64,000 nt of DNA from Planctomycetota bacterium (GTDB lineage: Bacteria; Planctomycetota; MHYJ01; WSZJ01; JACPWG01). Below, in pieces: positions 17,394-26,092 of the stretch (position 1 is the first letter of the stretch; each line of letters starts with the position of its first letter). Both the position numbers and the translations under genes were made by a program. The stretch covers positions 27,950 through 91,949 of the forward strand of contig JACPWG010000017.1 of NCBI GenBank assembly GCA_016197205.1, written 5' to 3'. Below the pieces are notes generated by a model. That model had not been told where the DNA came from, searched no databases, and saw nothing but the letters and a program-made list of their open reading frames with translations.

Positions 17394-17636
17394 GACCTGA
17401 TCGACCGCACGGACCGTCTCAATGCCACGCCTGCACAAGCCTGCGACCGCTACCTAGTCGAGTCGGCGAAAGGAAGGGCGATCGCGCCGGAGCGGACGCT
17501 CGCCCTGGGCGCCGTCGAAGTGCTGCTCGCGGAAGGCGCGGCGATCGACGACGTGCGGGTCGGGCGGATGGTGCCGGTGAGGCTCGACGTGAGGGAGGAG
17601 GAGGAAGACCTGTCGCGAGTCGGAGAAGCGCCATGA
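17394..17636 (+). CDS. Small hypothetical frame without a standard start, between R gene and Mrr-like gene
   Basis: An 80-codon frame follows an in-frame TAG at 17391 and ends in TGA overlapping the ATG at 17633 (ATGA). The peptide (DRTDRLNATPAQACDRYLV ... MVPVRLDVREEEEDLSRVGEA) has coding-like composition and a strongly acidic tail. The only early start would be CTG at 17397; the first GTG is near 17517. It is either a gene with a CTG start or a 5'-truncated remnant. The overlap with the nuclease gene argues for past or present translation. No homologue recognised. Confidence 0.4.
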   Translation, partial: DLIDRTDRLNATPAQACDRYLVESAKGRAIAPERTLALGAVEVLLAEGAAIDDVRVGRMVPVRLDVREEEEDLSRVGEAP

Positions 17637-18238
17637 GAGCAGAGGGAACTCGCGTGCTGCCGTGGGATGATTTCGAGCGAGAAGTTCACGATCTCCTGGT
17701 TGAGGAACTTGAATCCGGCCGGTCGCTTCTTCATCCCAAGCGAGCACGAGTGTTCCGGAAGAGAGCGTATCCATCAAAAGATCGCGGCAGCGATATCATC
17801 TTCGACGTAGTCGTCGAGGCGTTCCAGCCGAGCGCAGCGGAACCGTCGGCGCGATGGATCTGGGAGTGCAAGGACTATCCGGATCGAAGGGTCAAGGTCG
17901 ATGAGGTAGAGGAGTTCTACGCGAAGATCGACCAGATCGGCCCGATGAACGTGATCGCGACAATGGTGACAAAGACGGGCTTCCAGGAGGCGGCCTTCAA
18001 CTATGCCGTCTCACGGCGGATCTCGCTTTACGTCGTCGAAAAAAGACTGGTGCCGGTCACGCAGTATGATGCTCGGGTACGCACGGTGGACCTCATGAAG
18101 TTCGTCTGCCTGGAGGGGCTCTTGCCCTCCGGCAGGAGGTTCGCCGAGATGGACCAATGGGGGAGTCTCGACATGATCCTACGGGTGGAGCTTCGATCGG
18201 CAGGTCTGCTACCGCCGCTTGACCTAGGCCCCCAATGA
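17633..18238 (+). CDS. Mrr-like restriction endonuclease domain protein
   Basis: This 201-residue protein contains the PD-(D/E)xK nuclease core: RGSDIIFDVVVEAF supplies the first Asp and RWIWECKDYP gives the E-x-K. The following VDEVEEFYAKIDQIGPMNVIATMVTKTGFQEAA is the region typical of Mrr/RecB-like restriction enzymes, where the strand is followed by 'A....A'. It could be a solitary modification-dependent nuclease or an accessory to the upstream PstI-type system. ATG 17633 overlaps the end of the preceding small frame; longer upstream reading in this frame is low-quality. I see nothing between 18239 and 18429. Confidence 0.75.
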   Translation: MRAEGTRVLPWDDFEREVHDLLVEELESGRSLLHPKRARVFRKRAYPSKDRGSDIIFDVVVEAFQPSAAEPSARWIWECKDYPDRRVKVDEVEEFYAKIDQIGPMNVIATMVTKTGFQEAAFNYAVSRRISLYVVEKRLVPVTQYDARVRTVDLMKFVCLEGLLPSGRRFAEMDQWGSLDMILRVELRSAGLLPPLDLGPQ

Positions 18239-18429
18239 GCTGGTCTCGCGATCGGATCGCCGTAGGGCCGACTCCTTGATGAAGCAGACGCAGTCAACCG
18301 CCTCATCGGCGCGGCTGTGCGGGTGATCGGCGAAGTGGAATGGGGAGAATCGAGCAGGTAAAGTGGCACGCGGAGGCATTCCCCCAATAGGCGGATCTCT
18401 GGTCGCCAACCCGGCCTTGGATGAGGGCC

Positions 18430-18558
18430 TCACTCGTGCTGCGCTCGCTCTTCCCGGATGGCCTCGATGAGGAAATGGATGTCCTCGCGGTGCTGTCCGA
18501 TCTGGACGTGGCGCGCGCCCGGCGGCGGCTCGCTCATGCGCATGCGATCGATCCGCAC
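18430..18558 (-). CDS. Small hypothetical protein after the TMTC-like gene
   Basis: A 42-residue frame (from GTG 18558; ATG at 18543 also possible) reads ...DRMRMSEPPPGARHVQIGQ then HREDIHFLIEAIREERAQ. It lies 23 bp after the stop of the TMTC-like gene on the same strand and has sensible amino-acid composition. No family recognised; it could also be a remnant. Confidence 0.35.
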   Translation of the reverse strand: MRIDRMRMSEPPPGARHVQIGQHREDIHFLIEAIREERAQHE

Positions 18559-18580
18559 CTGCCGAATCTTGATCTGTACC

Positions 18581-20962
18581 CTACTTCCGACGATCTGGCC
18601 CCGCGCGCAGCGCCCGGACCAGGTCGGCACGCGGCGGCACGCCCGCCGACCGCAGACGGGCGAGCAGCTCCCCGGCCTCGGCGGCTCGCCCGAGCCTCAC
18701 GAGTGCGATCGCGACGTCCTGGTCGAGGTCGGCGCCCGCCGGCCCCGCCGGCCCCGCGGCGGCCGCGTCAGCCGCGGCTCGCAGGTCCGTCAAGGCCGCT
18801 TCGAGGTTCTCGCCGCGCGAGAGACGCGCACGCCCCCGCCCCGCGAGTGCAGACGCGGCGTGCACGCCGGACGTCGCGCCGGATGCCGCGCCCGACGCCG
18901 ACGACGACGTTCGCAACGCGGCGTCGAAGCACGCCTCGGCCTCCGCGGCGCTGCCGAGCGCGAGCAGGGCCTCGCCTCGGGCGAGCCAATGCGGCGCGTC
19001 CCGGTCGCGACCGCCCCCTGTGATCGCGTCCGCCGCCTCCGAGGCCTCCAGCCGCAGCAGGCCGTCCGCCGGACGCTCGACGGACACGAACGCACGGCCC
19101 AGCTCGAAGTCGACGCGACTCGCCGAAGCGCGCCGGCCCTCTTCCGCCTCGAAGGCCCTGTAGAGCAGTCGGCCCGCGTCCCGGTCCATTCTCGCACGAG
19201 CGAACTCGAGCGCCAATTCCCGCAGGATCGCCGCGTCGTACGGCCTGGTCGAGTACGCCAGCCGAAACGCCTCCCGCGCATCGGCGAAATGTCCGAGGGC
19301 GCGCAACGACAAGCCGCGATACATCTGCACGGGGAACCGGTCCGCGATCGGAAGCGCGAGATCGAGATCGGCAAGCGCGAGCGCGTGCTCCCCGCGCGCA
19401 GCCCAGGCCAGACCGCGTTGCAGCACCGGCTCGAGCCAGCCCGGCGCGAGCTCCGCCGCGCGCGTGAATTCGCGAATGGCCCCGTCCGTGTCCCCGCGCA
19501 GCGCCAGCGCAGTCCCCATCCAATGCGCGACGCGCTGGTTCGTCGGCCGGCGCGCGACGAGCGGGGTGAAGAGCGTCACCTCGTCCGACCACTCGGTGTT
19601 GCGGCGCACGGTGAGCGCCGCGAAAAGCACGACCAGCCCCGCCGCCGCGCACTTGACCGCCCGGGGCCGGCCGTCCGTCGGACCGCGCGCGCGCATCCCC
19701 GCGGCCAGGACGGTCGCCAGCAGGACGCACGCGCCCGCGGAAGCCAAATACAGCAGCCGCTCCGCCTTCACGACGGCGATCGGCAGGAGCAGGTTGGAAA
19801 CCGGCAGGAGCGTGATGAAAAACCAGAGGCCGAAAAACGAGAGGTCGGGCCGCCGCCGCAGCGCGAGCAGCGACGAGACCAGAGCCGAAGCGACCACGGC
19901 CGCCGAGAGCATGACCTCGGGTGACAGAAGGCCCCGCAACAGGGCCGCCTGTTCCGCGTTTTCCGGGTAGTCGGCGCAGAGGGGGTGCGGCCAGACCAAC
20001 AGGCGAACGTAGTCGGCGAAGACGCAAAGCATGGTCGCGACGCGCGAGGCGAGAGGAACCGCGCGGTTCTCGAAGATCCCGCCGCCGCTCCCGACGCCGA
20101 GGTCGTGGAGCGCCCAGGAGCGTAAGCCGAGATAGAGCGCGGACACGACGGCCACGAATGCCAGCCGCAGGACCGCCCCCCGCACCCGGCGGCCGAACCC
20201 GACGGCCTCGACGCACCCGCCGGTCCCGCCCGACCCGCTCGCGCGCAGCAGGCCCGCGACCTCCAGCCCCGCCAGGAGGATCGGCACCGTGATCGCGCTC
20301 TCCTTCGAAAGGAGGGCCGCTGCGAGCAGCAGCAGCGCGAGTGCGAACCGCGCCACGCGACTCCAAGTCCCCACCGGCCGCGATGCCGCACCGGGTTCGT
20401 CTGGCGACCGCAGCACGCCCCGCGGCAGCGCCGCCGACGCGTACGTCGCGAGCGCGAGCAGGCCGAACATCGTCGCCAGGACCTCCGACCGGTTCGCCAG
20501 CCCGGCGACGGCCTCCGTGTGCACCGGGTGGACGGCGAAGAGGGCCGCCGCGAGCCACGCGACGATACCGGCTCCGAGCAGGAACTGGAGCAGGGAGAAA
20601 AGCGCGAGCGTCGCCGCGGCGTGAAGGCACGCGTTCGTGAGATGGAAGCCGCTCAGGTGTTCACCTGAGACGGCCCGGTCGAGGGCGAAGGTCAGCGTGG
20701 CGAGCGGGCGATAGAGGAGGGGACGGGCCGTCGCCCGGAGCGCGGTCCCCGGTTCGCGCCAGTACGGGGAGGAAAACCACAGGCCGACGTTGCGGAGGCT
20801 GCCCAGGCTCGGATCGCGCAGCACGGTCGCATCGTCGATGACGGGCCCGTTTCCGAGGGTGTTCGCGTAGCAGCCGAGGGCGAGCACGGCCGGCAAGAGC
20901 CAGGCTCCGACGGCGCGGACGCGGGTTGGCCGGCCGGCGGCGGCGTCGTTCATGGTGCACAT
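18581..20962 (-). CDS. TMTC-like membrane protein with C-terminal TPR repeats
   Basis: This protein has about 793 residues from ATG 20962; ATG 20953 is an alternative. The N-terminal half (to about residue 430) has some ten hydrophobic helices and the motifs GNGPVIDDATVLRDP, WREPGTALRATARPL, YRPLATLTFALD and VHPVHTEAVAGLANRSEVLA. These are typical of TMTC/DUF1736-like proteins, which are related to GT-C protein mannosyltransferases. The C-terminal half has at least seven TPRs. In eukaryotes TMTCs are O-mannosyltransferases; the bacterial role is unproven. The gene diverges from topA across a 229-bp gap. Confidence 0.85.
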   Translation of the reverse strand: MCTMNDAAAGRPTRVRAVGAWLLPAVLALGCYANTLGNGPVIDDATVLRDPSLGSLRNVGLWFSSPYWREPGTALRATARPLLYRPLATLTFALDRAVSGEHLSGFHLTNACLHAAATLALFSLLQFLLGAGIVAWLAAALFAVHPVHTEAVAGLANRSEVLATMFGLLALATYASAALPRGVLRSPDEPGAASRPVGTWSRVARFALALLLLAAALLSKESAITVPILLAGLEVAGLLRASGSGGTGGCVEAVGFGRRVRGAVLRLAFVAVVSALYLGLRSWALHDLGVGSGGGIFENRAVPLASRVATMLCVFADYVRLLVWPHPLCADYPENAEQAALLRGLLSPEVMLSAAVVASALVSSLLALRRRPDLSFFGLWFFITLLPVSNLLLPIAVVKAERLLYLASAGACVLLATVLAAGMRARGPTDGRPRAVKCAAAGLVVLFAALTVRRNTEWSDEVTLFTPLVARRPTNQRVAHWMGTALALRGDTDGAIREFTRAAELAPGWLEPVLQRGLAWAARGEHALALADLDLALPIADRFPVQMYRGLSLRALGHFADAREAFRLAYSTRPYDAAILRELALEFARARMDRDAGRLLYRAFEAEEGRRASASRVDFELGRAFVSVERPADGLLRLEASEAADAITGGGRDRDAPHWLARGEALLALGSAAEAEACFDAALRTSSSASGAASGATSGVHAASALAGRGRARLSRGENLEAALTDLRAAADAAAAGPAGPAGADLDQDVAIALVRLGRAAEAGELLARLRSAGVPPRADLVRALRAGPDRRK

Positions 20963-21101
20963 CCCGGAGACTCGTCCGTGCGGCGCGGCGGATCGAAAGC
21001 ACGAGCCGCGAGGCGGATTGTAGCGGGCGGAATCGTCGCCAACAAGCCTAATGCGCGGACCCGCGAACCGAGGCTCCACCCCCCTGCGCAAATCCGTTCG
21101 C

Positions 21102-21131
21102 TTGACACCGCTCCGGAGGCAACGCTATAAT
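21102..21131 (+). promoter_or_regulatory. Strong sigma70-type promoter of topA
   Basis: TTGACA (21102-21107), 18-bp spacer, consensus TATAAT (21126-21131). ATG 21192 lies about 55 bases after the expected start site. Confidence 0.85.
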
Positions 21132-21191
21132 CCGCCGCCCTTCGGGACGCCCTCGGCGCCCGGGGTCCCTTCCGCATTCCAGGACCGGTGC

Positions 21192-23564
21192 ATGGCAGCC
21201 AAGTCGCTCGTCATCGTCGAATCGCCCGCCAAGGCCAAGACGATCAACAAGATCCTCGGGACCAAGTTCGTCGTCAAGGCGTGCATGGGCCACGTCCGCG
21301 ACCTCCCGCAAAAAAAGTTCGGCATCGACGTCGAGCACGACTTCGAGCCCGAATATCGCGTCATCCCCACGCGGAAGGAAACCGTCGCGGAGCTCAAGAG
21401 CCAGACGAAGAAGTCGGCCGCGGTCTACCTCGCCCCCGACCCTGACCGCGAAGGGGAGGCGATCGCGTGGCATCTCCTGCAGGCCCTCAAGATCCCCGAG
21501 GAGAAGGCCTTCCGGGTCGTCTTCAACGAGATCACGCCCAAGGCCGTGCTCGACGCCTTCAAGTCTCCGGGCAAGATCTCGATGGAGCGCGTCAACGCCC
21601 AGCAGGCGCGTCGCGTCCTCGACCGCATCGTCGGCTACAAGCTCTCGCCGCTCTTGTGGAAAAAGGTCGCCCGCGGCCTCTCCGCCGGGCGCGTCCAGTC
21701 CGTCGCGGCGAAGCTCGTCGTGGACCGCGAACGCGAAATCCTGGCCTTCAAGGCCGACGAGTACTGGACCATCCAGGCGCGTCTCTCGGGCGCCGAGCCG
21801 AAGGCGCGGTTCCTCGCGGACCTCCGCAAGTTCGACGGCAAGGAGCCGACTCTCTCGAACGCCGCCGCCTCCCAGGCCGTCCTCGACGCGCTCCGGGGCG
21901 TGCCCTACGTCGTCAAGGAAGTCGCGAAAAAAGAAAAGAAGGACGAGCCGTCCAGTCCCTTCACGACCAGCCTCCTCCAGCAGCAGGCCTCGGTCCGCCT
22001 CCACTTCGCGACGAAGCGCGCGATGCGGATCGCCCAGCAGCTCTATGAAGGCGTCGAGCTCGGCGCGGAGGGCTCGGTCGGCCTCATCACCTACATGCGC
22101 ACGGACTCGGTCCGCATCTCGGACGACGCCATGGCCGAGTGCCGGGCCTTCATCCCCGCGCACTTCGGGCCGGACTACCTGAACCCGACGCCGCGGACGT
22201 TCAAGTCCCGCAAAGGCGCCCAGGAGGCGCACGAGTCGATCCGCCCCACGTCGGTCGCGCGCGTCCCCGAGCAAATCCAACAGTACCTCACCGAAGAGCA
22301 GTTCCGCCTCTACCGCCTCATCTGGCGCCGGTTCGTCGCGACGCAGATGACCCCCGCGCGCTACCTCGTCTCCGAGGCGATGATCGAGGCCGGCCGGGCG
22401 CTCTTCCTCGCCCGCGGACGCGAGCTGCTCTTCAACGGGCACACGATCGTCTCCGGGCACACCCTGAAGAAGGACGAGCAGATCCTGCCCACGCTCACCG
22501 CCGGCCAGCCGCTGACCTTCCACGAGCTCCTGCCCACCCAGCACTTCACGCAGCCGCCGCCGCGCTTCACGGAGGCCTCGCTCGTAAAGGCCCTCGAGAA
22601 GTTCGGCATCGGGCGACCGAGCACGTACGCGCCGATCATCTCCACGATCCAGGAGCGCGGCTACGTACGCCAGGAAGAGCGGCGCCTCTACGCGACCGAC
22701 CTCGGCATGATCGTGACCGACAAGCTGGTCATTTCCTTCGCCGACATCATGAACACGGAGTTCACGTCCCAGCTCGAGGAGAAGCTCGACCTCATCGAGG
22801 AGGCGAAGAGCCCTTGGGTGGACGTGCTCCGCGAATTCTACGTGGTCTTCATGAAGGACCTCGACCGGGCCGTCGTCGAGATGGACTCGGAGAAAGGACA
22901 GGCCGACGAGTCGGCTCCCCCGTGTGAGAAGTGCGGCAAGCCGATGCTCAAGCGCTGGAATAAGCGCGGCGCGTTCCTCGGGTGCTCGGGGTATCCCGAC
23001 TGCAAGAGCACGCGCTCGATGACGCCGCCCCAAGTCACCGATCAGACCTGCGAGAAGTGCAACAAGCCGTTCGTGATCAAGTTCGGCCGGAACGGAAGAT
23101 TCATGGCCTGCTCCGGCTACCCGGAGTGCAAGAACACGCGGTCGGTGTTCGCGCCCAAGGGCGAGAAGGGCCCGATCATCACGATCGACGAGAAGTGTGA
23201 CAAGTGCGGCGCGCCGCTGGTCATTCGCAGCGGCCGGCGGGGGAAGTTCCTCGCCTGCTCGGCCTATCCGAACTGCAAGAACACGAAGCCGCTGCCCAAG
23301 GTGCCGAAGACGCCCGAGTCGCTCACGGGTGAGGGAGAGGCAGGCGTCACCGCGCGTCCGTCGGGCGAGGCTGCGGCCGTCGGGGTCGCGGTGTCCGTCC
23401 CGGACGCGGCGGGCGGCGTCACGGCGGGCGCAGGCGCGGTCGCCGTTGCGGGCGCACCCTCGCCCGCGTCCACGACCGTGTCCGTTCCGCCGGCCGCACC
23501 GATTCCCGACGACCTCGAGGAGATCCCGGACGAACCCGAGGTCGAGACCGAGGAGCCGAGCTAG
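21192..23564 (+). CDS. topA: DNA topoisomerase I (omega protein)
   Basis: This type IA topoisomerase of 790 residues relaxes negative supercoils. The TOPRIM domain is at the N-terminus (LVIVESPAKAKTINKILG; DPDREGEAIAWHL), and the active-site tyrosine is in LITYMRTDSVRIS (about Tyr301). Three C-terminal zinc-finger modules (CEKCGKPML, CEKCNKPFV, CDKCGAPLV, each with a following C-x-G/A-YP-x-C) cover residues about 575-710. An Ala/Val/Pro-rich tail of about 80 residues follows. Its TAG stop lies inside the CTAG at the edge of a small inverted-repeat element (23565-23698). Confidence 0.97.
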   Translation: MAAKSLVIVESPAKAKTINKILGTKFVVKACMGHVRDLPQKKFGIDVEHDFEPEYRVIPTRKETVAELKSQTKKSAAVYLAPDPDREGEAIAWHLLQALKIPEEKAFRVVFNEITPKAVLDAFKSPGKISMERVNAQQARRVLDRIVGYKLSPLLWKKVARGLSAGRVQSVAAKLVVDREREILAFKADEYWTIQARLSGAEPKARFLADLRKFDGKEPTLSNAAASQAVLDALRGVPYVVKEVAKKEKKDEPSSPFTTSLLQQQASVRLHFATKRAMRIAQQLYEGVELGAEGSVGLITYMRTDSVRISDDAMAECRAFIPAHFGPDYLNPTPRTFKSRKGAQEAHESIRPTSVARVPEQIQQYLTEEQFRLYRLIWRRFVATQMTPARYLVSEAMIEAGRALFLARGRELLFNGHTIVSGHTLKKDEQILPTLTAGQPLTFHELLPTQHFTQPPPRFTEASLVKALEKFGIGRPSTYAPIISTIQERGYVRQEERRLYATDLGMIVTDKLVISFADIMNTEFTSQLEEKLDLIEEAKSPWVDVLREFYVVFMKDLDRAVVEMDSEKGQADESAPPCEKCGKPMLKRWNKRGAFLGCSGYPDCKSTRSMTPPQVTDQTCEKCNKPFVIKFGRNGRFMACSGYPECKNTRSVFAPKGEKGPIITIDEKCDKCGAPLVIRSGRRGKFLACSAYPNCKNTKPLPKVPKTPESLTGEGEAGVTARPSGEAAAVGVAVSVPDAAGGVTAGAGAVAVAGAPSPASTTVSVPPAAPIPDDLEEIPDEPEVETEEPS

Positions 23565-23698
23565 TGGCCCGTTGACGCACTTCGGACACCGTCGTCAACT
23601 CGGTCACGGCGGGTCGTGCCCCCTGTGGCCGTCCGCGCGGGCCGGCCTGCGCCCCGAGGCCTCGTGCCTGGACTTCGTCAACGGGCCGCGAGTGCGCC
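23565..23698. mobile_element. Inverted-repeat element B, copy 1 (134 bp)
   Basis: Left end TGGCCCGTTGACGCACTTCG, right end ...TTCGTCAACGGGCCG. Flanks are CTAG (23561-23564, containing the topA stop) and CGAG (23699-23702). The interior 'GTCACGGCGGGTCGTG' recurs in copies at 41514, 43576 and 54816. Non-coding and MITE-like. Confidence 0.8.
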
Positions 23699-23750
23699 GT
23701 ACTTGCCGACGGCTCTCCGGCGCGCCACGGCCCCGGGGAGGAACCCCGCC

Positions 23751-24704
23751 ATGCTCGCGTGCGTCTGGAACGGGCTCAACCGGGACGAGGCTCTCCAGGT
23801 CTTCCGGCACCTGCTCGGCCTGCAGACCTGGCCGTCGCGCCTTCGCGTGGAGCTGGACGCGAAGGGGGAGGTCGAGCCGGACACGCCGCACCGCCCGCCC
23901 AAGACCCTGCAACTCGCCTGTCAGAAGCGCCGGCTCCACACCGTCTCGGCCCCGTCTTGGCGGACGCTTTTCGATGCGCTGCCCGCCGACCTTCGCGGGG
24001 AGTTGCTGAACGCGCATGCCGGCGAGCTGACCTTCCTCGCGACCGTGGCCGGGGGACGACTCTCGGTCCGCGCGTCGCTCTTCACGCAGCGCGGCGCCCC
24101 GCGGGCGCGCTTCGAGGAGGTCGAACGGCTGGTGCGGGATTGGGGAGAGGGCGCCGCCTGCGCCACGTCCGTGGAGGAATGGTGCCTGGAAGCACGGGGC
24201 AGCCATCGGTCGTTGTGGCCGGCAGTCCTGGAGGCCCTGGGCATCCTGCCCGAAGCCGCCGAGGCGACCTTCGCGCTCCCGGGTGGGAGCGTGGCGCAGC
24301 CGGGCGCCGACACGCAGATCCTCTGGTCGAACCCCGCGGAGCGGTCGGAGTGGACGGAGGAGTTTCAGAAGCGACGGGCGTCGCTGCTCGACACCCGCTC
24401 GGCCTTCGAGGCGGTCTCCGCGCTCCTCCCGTCGCTTGACACGGCCGGCACCCAGGGGGGGATCCGCATCTCCGTCACCGGTTTCGAGGGGGTCGCGTCC
24501 CCGTTTCGAGGCCTGCCCCAAACCTTCGGCGAGGGCGCGGGCAGAAACGAAGTGCAACTTTTCCGGAAGGCGGCGCGGGGAGTCTGGGGGGTCCACGTGG
24601 AGTACGACCCCGGCGTGGCGCGGAATTTCGGCGCAGCCAGGTTCGAGGCGCCTTTCCTGCAGGGCCTGCAGGCGGAATTCATCTACCCGATGGAGCGGCC
24701 CTGA
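23751..24704 (+). CDS. Hypothetical protein, no family recognised
   Basis: This 317-residue protein starts at ATG 23751 behind a strong GGGGAGG site. It is soluble, without signal peptide or membrane helix, and has no metal-binding or nucleotide-binding motif that I recognise. Blocks that may be conserved are ACVWNGLNRDEALQVFRHLL at the start, TLQLACQKRRLHTVSAPSW, and HVEYDPGVARNF near the end. Codon use matches the neighbours. It lies between an inverted-repeat element and a repeat-rich gap upstream of a ParB-domain gene. Confidence 0.75.
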   Translation: MLACVWNGLNRDEALQVFRHLLGLQTWPSRLRVELDAKGEVEPDTPHRPPKTLQLACQKRRLHTVSAPSWRTLFDALPADLRGELLNAHAGELTFLATVAGGRLSVRASLFTQRGAPRARFEEVERLVRDWGEGAACATSVEEWCLEARGSHRSLWPAVLEALGILPEAAEATFALPGGSVAQPGADTQILWSNPAERSEWTEEFQKRRASLLDTRSAFEAVSALLPSLDTAGTQGGIRISVTGFEGVASPFRGLPQTFGEGAGRNEVQLFRKAARGVWGVHVEYDPGVARNFGAARFEAPFLQGLQAEFIYPMERP

Positions 24705-24728
24705 GGCGTGTGCGGGCGGGGGGCAGCC

Positions 24729-25035
24729 ACAGAGACGAGACGAGCCACCGAGACGACGGAGGACACGGCGCAGCCGATGGCCGCACCCAAGGAAACGAGC
24801 CACCGAAGACGCCGAAGACACCGAACGACGAAAAAGCAACGAAGGCAGGAGCGTCACCAAACCGAACCGCGACCGTGAGGGAGCGGTCTCGGCGCATCCG
24901 ACGTTTCCCTGGGATTCAGCCCCGCCGGCGATCTGGGAAGAACGAACCCTGAATTTCGACCCACTCGCGAATTCTCCACCGAGAATTCGTTTTCAGAGAC
25001 ACAACCTCTTCCGCGGCTGTGGCACAGAGACGGAG
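24729..25035. repeat. Repeat-rich gap: ACCGAAGACGCCGAAGACA blocks and a CCGCTCCCTCACGGTC block
   Basis: 24745-24832 contains CACCGAGACGAC and CACCGAAGACGCCGAAGACA units like those at 30614-30640 and 30766-30800. 24867-24897 holds AACCGCGACCGTGAGGGAGC, whose reverse complement recurs at 27205-27233 and 58719-58743. A palindromic GAATTCTC/GAGAATTC pair lies at 24968-24989. No gene seen. Confidence 0.65.
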
Positions 25036-25041
25036 GGACCC

Positions 25042-26025
25042 ATGGCGACCTCGAAGCCCCGAGCGAAGAGCGCGCGTCCGCGCAAGCCGGCAAGAAAGAA
25101 GGTGGAGGCGGGGAGCGTGGGGCTCGCCGCTACAGAGTTGCGGGCGGGCGAGCCGCCCGCGGCGGTGGCCGACCTCGGACGCGCGGTGGAGGCGGACGGC
25201 GGCGCGGTCCTCGCGACGTACCGCGAGCCGCTGGGCGGACACTGGGTGCTCTTCGTGTCGCTGCCGATCGAAAAGGTCGCCCCCACGCCCTACCAGCGCG
25301 ACCTTTCGGACACGCACGTGAAGCGTCTCACCGACGTGATCGCGAAGGTCGGGCGATTCCTGGATCCGATCATCGTGGTCCGCGCGGGCGAAGGACTCTA
25401 CCACACGCCCAACGGCCACCATCGCTGGTCCGCGTTGAAAAAGAACGGCGCGAAGGCGATCCCGGCGCTGCTCCTGCCCGAGCCCGAGGTCGCGCTGGAG
25501 ATCCTCGCCCTCAACACGGAGAAGGCGCACAACCTGCGCGAGAAGGCGCTGGAGGTGGTGCGGATGTTCCGGGCACTGGCGGTGCCGGGCGCGAAAGAGG
25601 AGACGGCGTACTCGCTTTATTTCGAAGAGCCCGGCTATATCACGCTCGGGCTCTGTTACGAGGCGCGGCCGCGGTTCAGCGGCGGGGCGTATTTTCCGAT
25701 CGCCCGCCGGGTCGACGTGTTCCAGAACCGGCCGCTCTCCGAGACGCTGCCGCTCCGGGAGAGCTGGGCGAAGCGGCTCCTGGAACTGGACGACCTGGTG
25801 GCGGCGGCCGTGGCGAAGCTGAAGGAGCGGGGGCTCACCAGCCCGTACCTCAAGTCCTTCGTGGTGGCTAGGGTGAATCCCCTACGCTGGCTCCAGGGGG
25901 AGATGCCGAGTTTCGACGGGGCGCTCGACATGGTCCTCGACAAGGCGCGGAAGTTCGACGTCGGCAAGGTCGGGCCGCAGGACCTCGCGGCCGCCGGCGG
26001 GGCGCCGGACGAGGAAGGGGGGTAG
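25042..26025 (+). CDS. ParB-like nuclease (ParB/Srx) domain protein
   Basis: This 327-residue protein starts at ATG 25042 with CGGAGGGA upstream. A basic Lys/Arg-rich tail of about 25 residues precedes a ParB/sulfiredoxin-type domain (about 75-180): PTPYQRDLSDTHVKRL, PIIVVRAGEGLYHTPNGHHR (the DGxHR-like box) and KAIPALL. The rest is helical with no HTH I can identify. It is not a chromosomal ParB, since there is no parA or parS nearby. Similar solitary proteins bind CTP/ATP or act as nucleases or DNA-bound regulators; which applies here is unknown. The selenoprotein gene follows after 67 bp. Confidence 0.75.
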   Translation: MATSKPRAKSARPRKPARKKVEAGSVGLAATELRAGEPPAAVADLGRAVEADGGAVLATYREPLGGHWVLFVSLPIEKVAPTPYQRDLSDTHVKRLTDVIAKVGRFLDPIIVVRAGEGLYHTPNGHHRWSALKKNGAKAIPALLLPEPEVALEILALNTEKAHNLREKALEVVRMFRALAVPGAKEETAYSLYFEEPGYITLGLCYEARPRFSGGAYFPIARRVDVFQNRPLSETLPLRESWAKRLLELDDLVAAAVAKLKERGLTSPYLKSFVVARVNPLRWLQGEMPSFDGALDMVLDKARKFDVGKVGPQDLAAAGGAPDEEGG

Positions 26026-26092
26026 CCGGCACCGCGGCCAAGGCTCGGCGCGAGTCGAGCGCACATTTTCAGCACGAGAGGAGGACACGGCG

